Made by a program: the position numbers and the translations under genes | Origin: JAXMBN01 sp046349875 | GTDB taxonomy: Bacteria; Planctomycetota; Planctomycetia; Pirellulales; Pirellulaceae | Direction of reading: 5' to 3' | Assembly: GCA_046349875.1 (NCBI GenBank) | Contig: JAXMBN010000008.1 | Location: forward strand, 1-64,000 | Length of the DNA: 64,000 nt | Shown here: positions 8,108 to 17,621 of the stretch, one piece after another | Numbering within the stretch: position 1 is the stretch's first letter | Layout: every line of letters starts with the position of its first letter | The notes under the pieces: model-generated | What the model was told of the DNA's origin: nothing | Database searches by the model: none | The model's input: only the letters and a program-made list of their open reading frames with translations

Positions 8108-10947
8108 ATGTCACGTTACAACCCAGGTGTGATCGAACCGAAGTGGCAAAAATACTGGCATCAACACGACACCTTTCGATGCCCAGTGTTCCCCAGTGGC
8201 AAAAAACGTTACGTCTTGGATATGTTTCCCTATCCGAGTGGTGATGGCTTGCACGTAGGCCACCCGGAAGGCTACACCGCGACTGACATCGTTTGCCGGT
8301 TTGCTCGCATGCGGGGCGAGACCGTTTTGCATCCGATGGGCTTTGATGCCTTCGGATTACCAGCAGAAGAACATGCCATCAAAACCAACACTTCACCCCG
8401 CGTGAAGACCGAAGAGAACATCGCTAATTTCACTCGGCAGCTGAAGATGTTGGGATTTAGCTACGACTGGAACCGCGTTCTCGCGACTACGGATCGCGAC
8501 TATTTTCGATGGACGCAGTGGATCTTCTTGGTGCTCTATGATACGTGGTTTGATGCTTCCCAACAAAAGGGACGCCCGATCAGCGAGCTCTCCATTCCCG
8601 ACGCAGTTCGGGCGCAAGGAGAAGATGCTGTTCGCCGCTATCAGGACCGCCATCGATTGGCCTACTTGGATGATGCGTTGGTGAATTGGTGTCCTGGACT
8701 CGGCACCGTGTTGGCCAATGAAGAGGTCATCGATGGAAAAAGCGAACGCGGAAGCCATCCCGTTCAGCGCATCCCATTGCGTCAATGGATGCTTCGCATC
8801 ACCGCCTATGGTGATCGATTGTTGCACGACCTCGATGGCTTGGACTGGTCGCCGAGCATCAAGAAGCTACAAAGCGATTGGATCGGCCGAAGCACGGGGG
8901 CCGAAGTCGATTTCTTTGTCGGTCCCTCCGATCAATTAGCAGCTTGGAAGGCGAAACGGAAATCGTCGGGTTGGACAGCCGATCAAGATGCAGACGCCCT
9001 CCGCATCTATACGACTCGTCCTGATACGTTGTACGGTGCCACCTACATGGTGATTGCGCCTGAGCATCCGATGGTGGAGCGTTTGACTTCGGCGTCTCAG
9101 AAAGGGGCAGTAGAAAGTTATTGCCAAGCGGCATCGTTCAAGAGTGACCGCGAACGCATGGATGGCGATCGCAAAAAGACGGGTGTCTTCACCGGAAGTC
9201 ATGCGGTCAATCCGGTCAACGGCGAGCAGATCCCGATTTGGATTGCCGACTATGTGCTGGCAGGTTATGGAACCGGTGCCATCATGGCTGTTCCCGCGCA
9301 TGATGAACGCGATTTTGAATTTGCAGTCGCTTTCGATCTCCCGATTCGCGCCGTTATCGCGCCTCCGACGGATGGATCAGTCGATGCAGAAGGCATTCTG
9401 GCGGGTCGCGTATGCTATGCATCGGAAGGCGCCGCTATTCAAAGTGGCGTTTACAACGGGATGGAAACCGAAGAAGTCAAAGCCAAGATCACGCAAGACT
9501 TGGCCTCGATGGGGCTTGGCAAGCAAGCCGTGAATTACAAACTGCGCGATTGGTTGTTTAGCCGGCAGCGATTTTGGGGCGAGCCCTTCCCGATTCTTCA
9601 TGAATTAGGCGCGGATGGAAAACCGAATGGCTTGATGCGAGCTGTACCTCATCAGCAATTGCCAGTCGACCTTCCAGAACTTGAAGATTTCAAGCCCCAT
9701 GGTCGCCCGGAACCACCTTTGGCCAAAGCTGATGATTCGTGGCTCTACGTGGAACTCGATGGGAAACGCTATCGCCGCGAAACCAATACTATGCCTCAAT
9801 GGGCTGGATCGTGTTGGTATTATCTTCGCTTCATCGATCCCAAGAACGATACGGCGATGATCGATCGCGAAAAGGAAAAGGCTTGGATGCCGGTCGATCT
9901 CTATGTCGGTGGTGCCGAGCATGCTGTGTTGCACCTCTTGTATGCTCGATTCTGGCATAAGGTCTTATTCGATCGAGGCTACGTTTCGCATGCCGAACCA
10001 TTTCAGCGTTTGGTCAACCAAGGAATGATCTTGGGAGAGATCGAATTTACAGGGTTCAAGACCGAGTCTGGGGCTTGGGTCAGTTTTCAATTTGGTAAGA
10101 AGAATGAAGAAGGGAAATGGGTTCATTCAAAGACCCAAGAGTTGCTCAGCTTGGTCAAAGTCGATGAGTCGCAAGTGACCAAACAAGGTGACATTTTTGT
10201 TCACAATGACGACCCGACGATTCGGATCGATAGTCGATCATTCAAGATGTCGAAGAGTCGTGGCAATGTGGTCAATCCCGATGAAATCGTTCGCGAATAT
10301 GGCGCGGATTCCCTGCGTCTTTATGAGATGTTCATGGGGCCCTTGGAAGCGACGAAACCCTGGAGCATGACTGGGGTGAGCGGTGTTCGGTAATTTCCTC
10401 GATCGCGTTTGGCGGATGATCATCGATTCTCGCGATGAAGCGTCTGGTTTTGTCCGAAGCAGTGCAGGATGTCGCGCCGACCGCCGAACAGAATCGAGTG
10501 ATCCATACGACCATCGCAGCGGTTACTCGAGATCTGGATGCGATGAGTTTTAATACAGCGATCGCGCGGATGATGGAGTTCGTGAACTTCTTCACCAAAG
10601 AGACCGTGCGTCCGAAAGTTGCTATGGAGACCTTGGTCTTGTTGCTTTCACCATTGGCTCCTCATATCGCTGAAGAATTGTGGGAAGCACTTGGGCACGA
10701 CAAGACGTTGGCTTATGAACCATGGCCCGTTTACGAGGAAGCGCTTACCAAGGCCAGTGAGGTGGAGATCCCACTTCAAATCAATGGCAAACTCCGAAGC
10801 AAGATTGTGGTCCCTGCCGATTGCAACCAAGCCGACCTCGAACATGCGGCTCGCAATCACGATCGCATCCAAGAGTTGCTCGATGGCAAACAGATTGTCA
10901 AAGCGATTGTCGTGCCGGGGCGATTGGTAAACTTCGTTGTGAAGTAG
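8108..10947 (+). CDS. leuS: Leucyl-tRNA synthetase (two single-base insertions)
   Basis: Class I synthetase that charges tRNA-Leu. The HIGH-type motif is GLHVGHPEG, the CP1 editing domain holds TTRPDTLYG and AIMAVPAHDERDFEF, and the KMSKS loop is FKMSKSRGNVVNPDEI. The main frame stops at 10393 after KPWSMTGVSGVR. Removing T10391 restores NFLDRVWRMIIDSRDEA, and removing T10443 then joins LVLSEAVQDVAPTAEQ through the anticodon-binding and C-terminal domains to a TAG at 10945-10947. With both bases removed the protein is 945 residues. As leuS is essential and no second copy is seen here, sequence error is the likeliest cause. ATG 8108 is chosen because MSRYNPGVIEPKWQ is the normal LeuRS start. 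Confidence 0.92.
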
Positions 10948-10971
10948 ACACGAAGTTGATCCAGACGAATT

Positions 10972-11651
10972 TCAAATCTCCAGGAGCCACTCTAGGACCT
11001 GGGGATGGGTGAGATCGTCAACGACCCAGTCGGCTCCGTGGTTGACCAGCTCGTCGGCTCGGTTGCCACCTGTTGCCACCGCCAAGACTCGGCATCCAAT
11101 CGTTCGCGCGCAATCGATATCCAGCGTCGTGTCTCCAATGATGATCATTGCATCCGGATGGACGGATCGATTGAGTTGCTGGCTGATCGTGGACTGCGCC
11201 AACTGGCCAAGTTCGACACGGTGAGAATGATGATCGCCGAAGACGCCTCCGTGGAAATAATGGCCGATTCCATAGTGTCTCAGTTTCATATGTGCACCTC
11301 GCTGGGTGTTCCCCGTTAACAGCGAAAGAGATGCTTGCGTTTTCGATAACGATTCGAGGAGCGTTAGGGCTCCAGGAAGGATCCTTCCTGGGCGTTCGCC
11401 GAGCACTTGGGGTAGGGTAGAAAAGTAGGTCTCGAAGAAGCGTTCGCGGTTGGAAGGTGAGTCTTCGATGGCGTGGACTTGAAGAGTTCACCTAAAATGC
11501 CGGCATCCGTCCTTCCATGCATGGGAACCCGCTTGGGTTCTTGTATTCCGAACTGTGATTGAAGGGTGCGAGCAAAAGCAATACCACCTGCCCCTCCGGT
11601 CTCAAGCAGCGTGCCATCGATATCGAACAAAAGAATCGGCTGTTGCGGCAT
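10972..11651 (-). CDS. HAD-superfamily phosphatase, phosphoglycolate-phosphatase-like (one frameshift)
   Basis: HAD motif I is LLFDIDGTLLETGG near the start, motif II is LSLLTGNT, and motif IV is IIIGDTTLDIDCARTIG. The layout is that of Gph/PGP-type hydrolases with an alpha-helical cap. The frame breaks at about 11476-11482: GELFKS must be joined to VHAIEDSPSNRERFFETY by adding one base, giving 226 residues. ATG 11651 (MPQQPILLFD) starts next to motif I. It converges on leuS with only 24 bases between the stops. The substrate is not certain; phosphoglycolate, pyrophosphate and other small phosphates are all used in the family. Confidence 0.8.
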
Positions 11652-11925
11652 AAAGGGTGTATTCCCAACGAAGCCCGAGATCCGGAAGCCAGGAGGTTCC
11701 AGTCCCTGCAAAAGGGTGGTCTTTGTGGTCAAGAGGACTTATCAAGGTTAATGCATGGCCTACAATGCGGTCTAGACACCTAGGGTTCGAGAGAATGCCT
11801 TCCAATCGCAGAAAAATGTCAGCTTCGTGGTCCTTGGTCCATGTGAGGCAGAACTCTAAGAAACGATTGGAGGGCGGTGAGATGAAACATCCATCCCAAC
11901 ACGTGTGGGTGCAGAGGGGGCAGCT
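11652..11925. other. Divergent region upstream of the menaquinone operon
   Basis: 274 bases between the HAD gene (minus) and ubiE (plus). It should hold both promoters. No clear -35/-10 pair, operator or structured leader could be picked out by eye. Confidence 0.4.
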
Positions 11926-12654
11926 TTGAGCGAAGCGGTTGCAAAGGTCGACAAGTCGGGGCAACGAGTCCGAAAAATGTTCTCGGAGATTGCGCCGCGA
12001 TACGACCTCATGAATCACGTTTTGTCGCTCAACATCGATCGGCTATGGCGAAGGCGAGCCGTCCGAGAGATTGCGATTCGCAACACGGCAACGGTGTTGG
12101 ACGTATGCACGGGGACGGGTGACTTGGCGATCAGTTTGGCTCAAAAGGTTGCCGGCAAAGCTCCCGTGATTGGCACCGACTTTTGCGGTGAGATGCTAGA
12201 GGTGGCTCGGCAGAAGCAGGTGAAGCTTGGGTATCGCGAGGATGCTCTTCGTTTCATCGAGGCCGACACGCAATCGTTGCCGATCGAGACAGAGTCGTGC
12301 CAATGCGTTACGGTTGCCTTTGGCATTCGCAATGTAAGTGATACGCATCAGGGCATTCGCGAAATGATGCGGGTATTGCAACCGGGTGGTCAGTTGTTGA
12401 TTCTGGAATTTTCTAAGCCAACACTGCCGGTCTTGAGCCAACTTTATACATCGTATTTCAAGCATGTTCTCCCCAGGATTGGCCAAGGCTTTGCCAAGAA
12501 TTCCGAGAGCGCGTACGCCTATCTTCCTGCGAGTGTCCAAGAGTTTCCTTCGGGCAAAGTATTCGTACAACAACTCGAAGGCTTAGGGCTCAAGGATGTT
12601 CGATGGATTCCCATGACGTTGGGAGTTGCATCCATCTATGTAGGTGTCAAATGA
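11926..12654 (+). CDS. ubiE: Demethylmenaquinone methyltransferase (UbiE/MenG)
   Basis: About 242 residues. It carries out the last step of menaquinone synthesis, C-methylation of demethylmenaquinone with SAM. The N-terminal VRKMFSEIAPRYDLMNHVLS is diagnostic for UbiE/MenG. The SAM motif is VLDVCTGTGDLAI, and VAFGIRNVSD and LQPGGQLLILEFSKP follow as in the family. A TTG at 11926 lies five bases behind AGAGGGGG and is the likely start; a GTG at 11905 would add seven residues. The stop overlaps the ubiX start (ATGA), so this is the first gene of a coupled operon. Confidence 0.92.
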   Translation: MSEAVAKVDKSGQRVRKMFSEIAPRYDLMNHVLSLNIDRLWRRRAVREIAIRNTATVLDVCTGTGDLAISLAQKVAGKAPVIGTDFCGEMLEVARQKQVKLGYREDALRFIEADTQSLPIETESCQCVTVAFGIRNVSDTHQGIREMMRVLQPGGQLLILEFSKPTLPVLSQLYTSYFKHVLPRIGQGFAKNSESAYAYLPASVQEFPSGKVFVQQLEGLGLKDVRWIPMTLGVASIYVGVK

Positions 12655-13331
12655 CCCGACCAATCGTCGTTGCGATGACGGGAGCCAGTGGAGCAGCGTA
12701 TGGTGTGCGTTTGCTTCAAGAGTTGCTTCGCGCGGGTCGGTCCGTTCATTTGGTGATCTCCGATTCGGGATCCACTGTATTGCAGCAAGAACTTGGCATT
12801 CGTCTTCAAGAGTCTTCGATGGAGGCTCTTCTCGAATTTGGCTGGAAAGATTCCGTCAAATGGCGCGGCTTCACCAAAGCAGAGTGCATGGAGGCTAGCA
12901 GACGATTGCATCGCCATGCGGTTCATGATTTCATGGCCCCGATTGCCAGTGGTTCGTATCGAACAGACGGGATGATACTCTGTCCCTGTTCCGGCACGAC
13001 GCTGTCGGGCATCGTTCATGCCCAAGGTAAGGACTTGATTCAACGCGCGGCCGAAGTTCACCTCAAGGAACATCGAAAGTTACTTCTGGTTCCTCGCGAA
13101 ACGCCCCTTTCACTTTTTCAATTGGAGAACATGCATCGAGCGGCGCAAGCGGGAGCGATCGTGTTGCCCGCCATGCCAGGATGGTATCACGGCGTGGAAT
13201 GCGTGGTGGATCTAATCGACTTTGTCGTTGGAAGGATTCTCGATCACTTCGACATCGAGCACCGATTGATGCGAAGGTGGGGAGATGAGGCTGATGCATT
13301 CGGTGGGGCGTCTTCGGAGGCTTCCTCATGA
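12651..13331 (+). CDS. ubiX: UbiX-family flavin prenyltransferase
   Basis: 226 residues. The family joins a dimethylallyl group to FMN to make prenylated FMN, the cofactor of UbiD-type decarboxylases. The FMN-binding start VAMTGASGAAYGVRLLQ is clear, as are LCPCSGTTLSGIVHAQG (a PCS-type motif) and LVPRETPLSLFQLENM. It is longer than E. coli UbiX (189), with an extra segment at about 60-100 (WKDSVKWRGF) and a charged tail. It overlaps both neighbours by four bases. In futalosine-pathway bacteria the UbiX/UbiD pair removes the carboxyl group of the naphthoate; no ubiD is in this window. Confidence 0.9.
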   Translation: MTRPIVVAMTGASGAAYGVRLLQELLRAGRSVHLVISDSGSTVLQQELGIRLQESSMEALLEFGWKDSVKWRGFTKAECMEASRRLHRHAVHDFMAPIASGSYRTDGMILCPCSGTTLSGIVHAQGKDLIQRAAEVHLKEHRKLLLVPRETPLSLFQLENMHRAAQAGAIVLPAMPGWYHGVECVVDLIDFVVGRILDHFDIEHRLMRRWGDEADAFGGASSEASS

Positions 13332-14293
13332 CACCCGCATCCACTGAAAATCTATATGGGGCTCGGGCATCCTCCAATGTTTGGCTTAGCCTTCACAAAT
13401 ATCTAGAGATGGTGAGGTTTAGTCACACCATATTTGCGTTACCGTTTGCGATCCTCTCGTTGATTTGGACGTTGGCCGTTCCCTTGCCAACGCAAACATC
13501 TTTGGGAGGCAACGCAGTCTTACGCTGGGTCGGTATTTTGATCTGCATGGTGACCGCTCGCAATTTTGCGATGTCGGTTAACCGATGGGCCGATGCCAAA
13601 TTCGATGCGCTGAATCCTCGGACCGATAAGCGACATATCCCATCAGGCAAATTAACATCCACGGCAGTGATAGGATTTGGGGTTGGGAATGCGATCGCCT
13701 TTGTGCTGGCTTGCCTTTTGTTTTGGCCAAACCCATTGCCAATCCTCTTGTGTTTGCCTGTGTTGCTTTGGATTGGTGGGTACAGTTTCGCCAAGCGATT
13801 TACGTGGGCAGTACATTTATGGTTGGGTGCGGCCCTGATGATGGCTCCCGTGTGCACTTGGATTGCTCTGCGTGGCGAATTGCTTTTGAAACACCCTTTA
13901 GACTTTGCGCCAGCGATGTGGTTGGGGATTGCGGTCTTTTTCTGGGTGGCGGGATTTGACATGATCTACGCATGCCAAGATGAGAAGGTTGATCAACAGC
14001 TAGGACTCTATTCGATGGCGTCTCGCTTCGGGGCATGGGGAGCTCTTCGCATTGCAGCGGCGTGCCATGCGATTATGGTGGCGGTTTTGTTGGCGATGCC
14101 CTGGATGTGCCCAACCCTGTCTCTCGGTCCCCTGTGGATTGTGACAGTGATTGGAATTGGAGTCATCCTGACCTACGAACATCGACTTGTCAGTCCACAA
14201 GATCTTACAAGAATCAATTTGGCCTTCTTCTACCTCAACGCCATCATCAGCGTCGTTTTATGCGTCGCAGGCGGGGTAGATGCTTGGCTTTGA
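13328..14293 (+). CDS. UbiA-type polyprenyltransferase, likely MqnP
   Basis: 321 residues with eight to nine membrane helices. Prenyl-diphosphate-binding motifs are NRWADAKFD (first Asp-rich motif, degenerate) and DMIYACQDEKVD (second). NPRTDKRHIPSGKL lies between helices as in UbiA. It should attach the isoprenoid tail to the 1,4-dihydroxy-6-naphthoate ring in the inner membrane. Position between ubiX and mqnE supports the menaquinone role (MqnP) over ubiquinone. ATG 13328 overlaps the ubiX stop. Confidence 0.88.
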   Translation: MTPASTENLYGARASSNVWLSLHKYLEMVRFSHTIFALPFAILSLIWTLAVPLPTQTSLGGNAVLRWVGILICMVTARNFAMSVNRWADAKFDALNPRTDKRHIPSGKLTSTAVIGFGVGNAIAFVLACLLFWPNPLPILLCLPVLLWIGGYSFAKRFTWAVHLWLGAALMMAPVCTWIALRGELLLKHPLDFAPAMWLGIAVFFWVAGFDMIYACQDEKVDQQLGLYSMASRFGAWGALRIAAACHAIMVAVLLAMPWMCPTLSLGPLWIVTVIGIGVILTYEHRLVSPQDLTRINLAFFYLNAIISVVLCVAGGVDAWL

Positions 14294-14318
14294 CGAGAAT
14301 GGAATGAGGTGCTCCAAC

Positions 14319-15476
14319 ATGAATCAACAAGATGTTCAGGCAAGACTTCGCGCAGTTCGCAATAAAGTGGAAAGTGGCGAGCGTCTCAACATGGAAGATG
14401 GGATCTTCTTGTACGATCCTGCGGTGCCGCTTCAGGAAGTAGGAGTGCTTGCCAATCTCGTCCGCGAACGGATCAATGGCAACGTCGGTTATTACAATAT
14501 CAACACCCATTTGAATCCAACCAACGTCTGTATCTATCGTTGCCGCTTTTGCGCGTTTCGATCCGACCTACGCGATCCTAAAGGCTACGTCATGAATGAC
14601 GAGCAGATATTGGCTCGGGGCAAAGAGGCAGTCGACAATGGTTGCACCGAGATGCATATCGTCGGAGGATTGCATCATCAGCGAGGCTATGAGTGGTATC
14701 GTGGAATGATCGAACTACTTCATTCCCACTATCCTCAATTGCATCTCAAGGGATGGACGGCAGTGGAGATTAGCTGGTTCGAGTTCTTGACGAAAAAAGG
14801 GCCTCACGAAATCCTTCGCGATCTTCGCTCGGTTGGATTGGGGAGTCTACCGGGTGGAGGGGCGGAGATCTTCCATCCCGAGGTGCGAGATCAAATTTGC
14901 GAGCACAAAGCGAACTCGCACAAGTGGATTGAAATCCATCGTGCGGCTCACGAAGTAGGGCTAAAATCCAATTGCACGATGCTCTATGGGCATGTGGAAA
15001 AGCCCTATCATCGCATCGACCATCTGATGAGATTGCGAGAATTGCAGGACGAAACGGGGGGATTCCAGACCTTTATTCCTCTGGCATTCCATCCGGATAA
15101 TACGAATATGACGAATATCAAGAAGCCTTCGGCCTTGCTTGACCTTCGAACGATGGCCATTAGCCGCTTGATGCTAGACAACATTCCGCACGTCAAAGCA
15201 TACTGGATTATGCTCGGCATCGAGACCGCTCAAACGGCACTTGCCTATGGAGCGGATGATATCGACGGAACGGTCCGACATGAATTGATTTACCATGATG
15301 CAGGCGCAACCACGCCGCAAATGCTCTCGGTAGATCGGATTCAGCAGTTGATTTCCGAAGCGGGCCGCGATCCAGTAGAACGCGATACCGTTTACCATCG
15401 AGTCTATCGCGATCCTGAGAATTTTCATGTTTGGCAAACGGGGGAACCCGTTCAGTGCGCGTCCTATCGACCCTAA
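14319..15476 (+). CDS. mqnE: Aminofutalosine synthase MqnE (radical SAM)
   Basis: 385 residues from ATG 14319 (MNQQDVQARL). The radical SAM cluster motif is NVCIYRCRFCAF (Cx3Cx2C). Other MqnE/CofH-type landmarks are GYYNINTHLNPTN, MHIVGGLHH, SLPGGGAEIF, LKSNCTMLYGHVE and TFIPLAFHPDNT. The enzyme joins SAM-derived adenosyl radical to 3-[(1-carboxyvinyl)oxy]benzoate to make aminofutalosine. GAGG lies ten bases before 14319; an ATG at 14280 overlapping the ubiA stop would add 13 residues. The other futalosine genes (mqnA, B, C, D) are not here. Confidence 0.92.
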   Translation: MNQQDVQARLRAVRNKVESGERLNMEDGIFLYDPAVPLQEVGVLANLVRERINGNVGYYNINTHLNPTNVCIYRCRFCAFRSDLRDPKGYVMNDEQILARGKEAVDNGCTEMHIVGGLHHQRGYEWYRGMIELLHSHYPQLHLKGWTAVEISWFEFLTKKGPHEILRDLRSVGLGSLPGGGAEIFHPEVRDQICEHKANSHKWIEIHRAAHEVGLKSNCTMLYGHVEKPYHRIDHLMRLRELQDETGGFQTFIPLAFHPDNTNMTNIKKPSALLDLRTMAISRLMLDNIPHVKAYWIMLGIETAQTALAYGADDIDGTVRHELIYHDAGATTPQMLSVDRIQQLISEAGRDPVERDTVYHRVYRDPENFHVWQTGEPVQCASYRP

Positions 15477-15488
15477 AGAATCTCCATC

Positions 15489-16070
15489 ATGCAACGCCGA
15501 CGATTTCTCCATCACTCAGTGGGAATGGCCTGTTCCATAGCGTTCGTTGGCAAGGCAATGGCGAGTTCCCATCCTTTTCATCTCTGCGTCGGTGAGATGG
15601 AATGGAATGAAGTCGACAAGAAATGGGAAATCGCTTTGCGTTTGCATGGATCGGATCTGCAGACCGCGGTGAGTCGACTTGCCAAGAAACGGGTTGAAGT
15701 CGATGCAGACAAAAAGGAAATCCCCGAGGTCACTCAGTATCTGAAGAGCCATTTTCTCTTGGTGAATCGCGAGTTAAAGTCGGAGGAACTCGAACGCGAA
15801 TGGGAACTTGGAAAAGGGCCAAAGGAGCTATCGGAGGCTCAGCAAAGTCAATTGGAATGGGTCGGGATGGAAAATGACCGAGGCTGGCTGTGGGTGTATC
15901 TGGAATTGAAGCCGCCTACCGATGGCAAAAACTTCTTTCTTGTCCATCGTCTATTGATGAACGATGTTGAAGATCAAACCAACACGCTCTTGATTCGACG
16001 CGGCGAACAGCGTCAGTCGTTGAAGTTTGTTCGCAATAAGCTTTGCCAAGCTATGCCCGACTGGGCCTAA
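15489..16070 (+). CDS. DUF6702-family exported protein
   Basis: 193 residues. The N-terminus MQRRRFLHHSVGMACSIAF has two consecutive Arg and a hydrophobic core, like a Tat signal. The mature part begins HPFHLCVGEMEWNEVDKKWE, the HPFHxSxxEIEYN-like pattern of DUF6702. It lies 12 bases after mqnE and may share the transcript. No catalytic residues are known for the family, and its role is unknown. Confidence 0.7.
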   Translation: MQRRRFLHHSVGMACSIAFVGKAMASSHPFHLCVGEMEWNEVDKKWEIALRLHGSDLQTAVSRLAKKRVEVDADKKEIPEVTQYLKSHFLLVNRELKSEELEREWELGKGPKELSEAQQSQLEWVGMENDRGWLWVYLELKPPTDGKNFFLVHRLLMNDVEDQTNTLLIRRGEQRQSLKFVRNKLCQAMPDWA

Positions 16071-16082
16071 GAACGGGATGTG

Positions 16083-16415
16083 TCGCGCGATTGTGCTAGT
16101 CGAGAGAATCGTAGCGCGATTGTCTCAATCGTGATCATGGAAAAGTAGCGCGATTGTCCCAATCGTGATCATAGGAAAGTAGCGCGATTGTCCCAATCGT
16201 GAAGAATTCTAAACTGACGATCTACTTTCGAAAGTTCATTTGTTGTGCTGACGATCGGGACGATCGTACTACGTGGAGGTGGAAACGTAGCGCGATTGTC
16301 TCAATCGTGATCATGGAAACGTAGCGCGATTGTCCCAATCGTGACGTATCTTCAACTCACGTTGCGCTTTCAAAGTCCTTATGTTGTGCTCACGATCGGG
16401 ACGATCGTACTACGT
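16083..16415. repeat. GTAGCGCGATTG interspersed palindromic repeat array
   Basis: Five direct copies of a 24-base unit (GTAGCGCGATTGTCCCAATC then GTGA, sometimes with TCTC for TCCC) begin at 16111, 16145, 16179, 16287 and 16321. Two diverged inverted copies lie at about 16249-16273 and 16390-16413 (CACGATCGGGACGATCGTAC then TAC). A degenerate copy starts at 16083. Each group of direct copies can pair with the inverted copy that follows, giving two large hairpins of the same build (16111-16273 and 16287-16413). The array fills the gap between the convergent DUF6702 and ABC genes. Confidence 0.85.
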
Positions 16416-16434
16416 CGCATTCCATTTCAAGACA

Positions 16435-17415
16435 TCACCCTTCCACCTGTGCGAAGAGCTTGGCGATGACTTCTTCTAAAGGCGGATCTTCCACCGCGAT
16501 GTCTTCGATCGAAAATCGTTGCAAGACCTCTGCCAAAACCCGCGAAACATCCTTGCGAGAAACGCGGAATCGAACTTTTGGTAATTCGATCGACAGTATT
16601 TCTCCGAACGTCTCCAACCCGTCGACGTTCGTTTCATCCGCGAGTTGCAAAGTCACAATTTTCGACCCGCTGAATTGATCGATGATTCCGTCGAGCGACC
16701 CGTCATATTGTATTTTTCCTTGCGCGATCACGACCACGCGCTTGCATAATGCCGCCACGTCTTTCATATAGTGGCTGGTCAACAGAATCGTAATCCGTCG
16801 CTTCTCTTGATAGTACTTCAAAAACTGTTGAATATTGTGCTGCGCGACGACATCCAAACCAATCGTCGGCTCATCCAGAAAGAGCACTTCGGGCGAATGC
16901 AATAAGGCGGCGATCAACTCCATCTTCATTCGTTCGCCAAGCGACAACTCCCGAACAGGACGTCCCAGCAACTTCTGAACCGATAGTAAATCGGTGAGCT
17001 CCGCTAATGTCTGATCGAAGCCTTTGGGATCGATATGGTAGATCTGCTGATGGAGCCGAAAGGATTCTTGCGCTGGTAAATCCCACCAAAGCTGATTCTT
17101 CTGTCCCATGACGAGCGCAAAACGGCGGCGATAATCATTGTTGCGCTCCCACGGAACGTAGCCCATAACCCTTGCAGTACCGGACGTCGGATAGATAACC
17201 CCGGAAAGAAGTTTCAACGTCGTGGTCTTACCAGCTACATTCGGTCCAAGAAAAGCAACAAACTCTCCCTGCTCCACTTGCAAATCGATTCCTTGAACGG
17301 CCTGGACATCGCGATACTCGCGATCAAACAAACCTCGAATCGCGGCCTTAAATCCTTCACGCTTCTGAAAAACGCGATACGACTTGACCAGGTTTTCGAT
17401 CTCAATGATGGGCAT
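16435..17415 (-). CDS. ABC transporter ATP-binding protein (ABC-2 type, orphan)
   Basis: 326 residues from ATG 17415 (MPIIEIENLVKSYRV). Walker A reads GPNVAGKT, where the family nearly always has GPNGAGKT; the GxxxxGKT frame is kept. The signature is LSLGERMKMEL, Walker B is EVLFLDEPTIGLD and the switch His is in LLTSHYMKD. A C-terminal domain of about 90 residues follows, as in NatA/CcmA-like ATPases that drive ABC-2 exporters. No permease gene is adjacent, so its partner must be elsewhere. A start at 17520 would add 35 residues with no homology-like features. The substrate is unknown. Confidence 0.85.
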   Translation of the reverse strand: MPIIEIENLVKSYRVFQKREGFKAAIRGLFDREYRDVQAVQGIDLQVEQGEFVAFLGPNVAGKTTTLKLLSGVIYPTSGTARVMGYVPWERNNDYRRRFALVMGQKNQLWWDLPAQESFRLHQQIYHIDPKGFDQTLAELTDLLSVQKLLGRPVRELSLGERMKMELIAALLHSPEVLFLDEPTIGLDVVAQHNIQQFLKYYQEKRRITILLTSHYMKDVAALCKRVVVIAQGKIQYDGSLDGIIDQFSGSKIVTLQLADETNVDGLETFGEILSIELPKVRFRVSRKDVSRVLAEVLQRFSIEDIAVEDPPLEEVIAKLFAQVEG

Positions 17416-17521
17416 AGGTTGGACTTCAATGGCAGAATGCGTCAGTGAAAGCTCCCATTTGATACCATCCCCAAGCTCCTGCCAACGGCTTGACGGGCCT
17501 TCTACACACGACACACCCAAT

Positions 17522-17569
17522 AAAAAAAGGGTGGCTGGATCCCGAAATCATCGAGTCCATCCACCCTTT
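17522..17569 (-). terminator. Rho-independent terminator after the ccsBA gene
   Basis: A 15-pair stem with one mismatch (AAAGGGTGG...GGAT at 17526-17540 with 17555-17569) is followed on the minus strand by a run of seven T (17522-17528). It lies 53 bases past the stop of the 1183-residue cytochrome gene and before the ABC gene. Confidence 0.85.
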
Positions 17570-17621
17570 CTACTTTGTTGCGAGCATCCATTGGGATCTC
17601 GCTAGATCAATCAATCGTTGT

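Noticed and set aside
10435..10947. Separate small gene after leuS
   Set aside because: Its product is the C-terminal anticodon-binding part of LeuRS; it is the continuation of leuS after two single-base insertions.
16111..16344. Possible CRISPR array
   Set aside because: Spacers are 10-84 bases, partly alike, and the unit occurs in both orientations. No cas genes are near.
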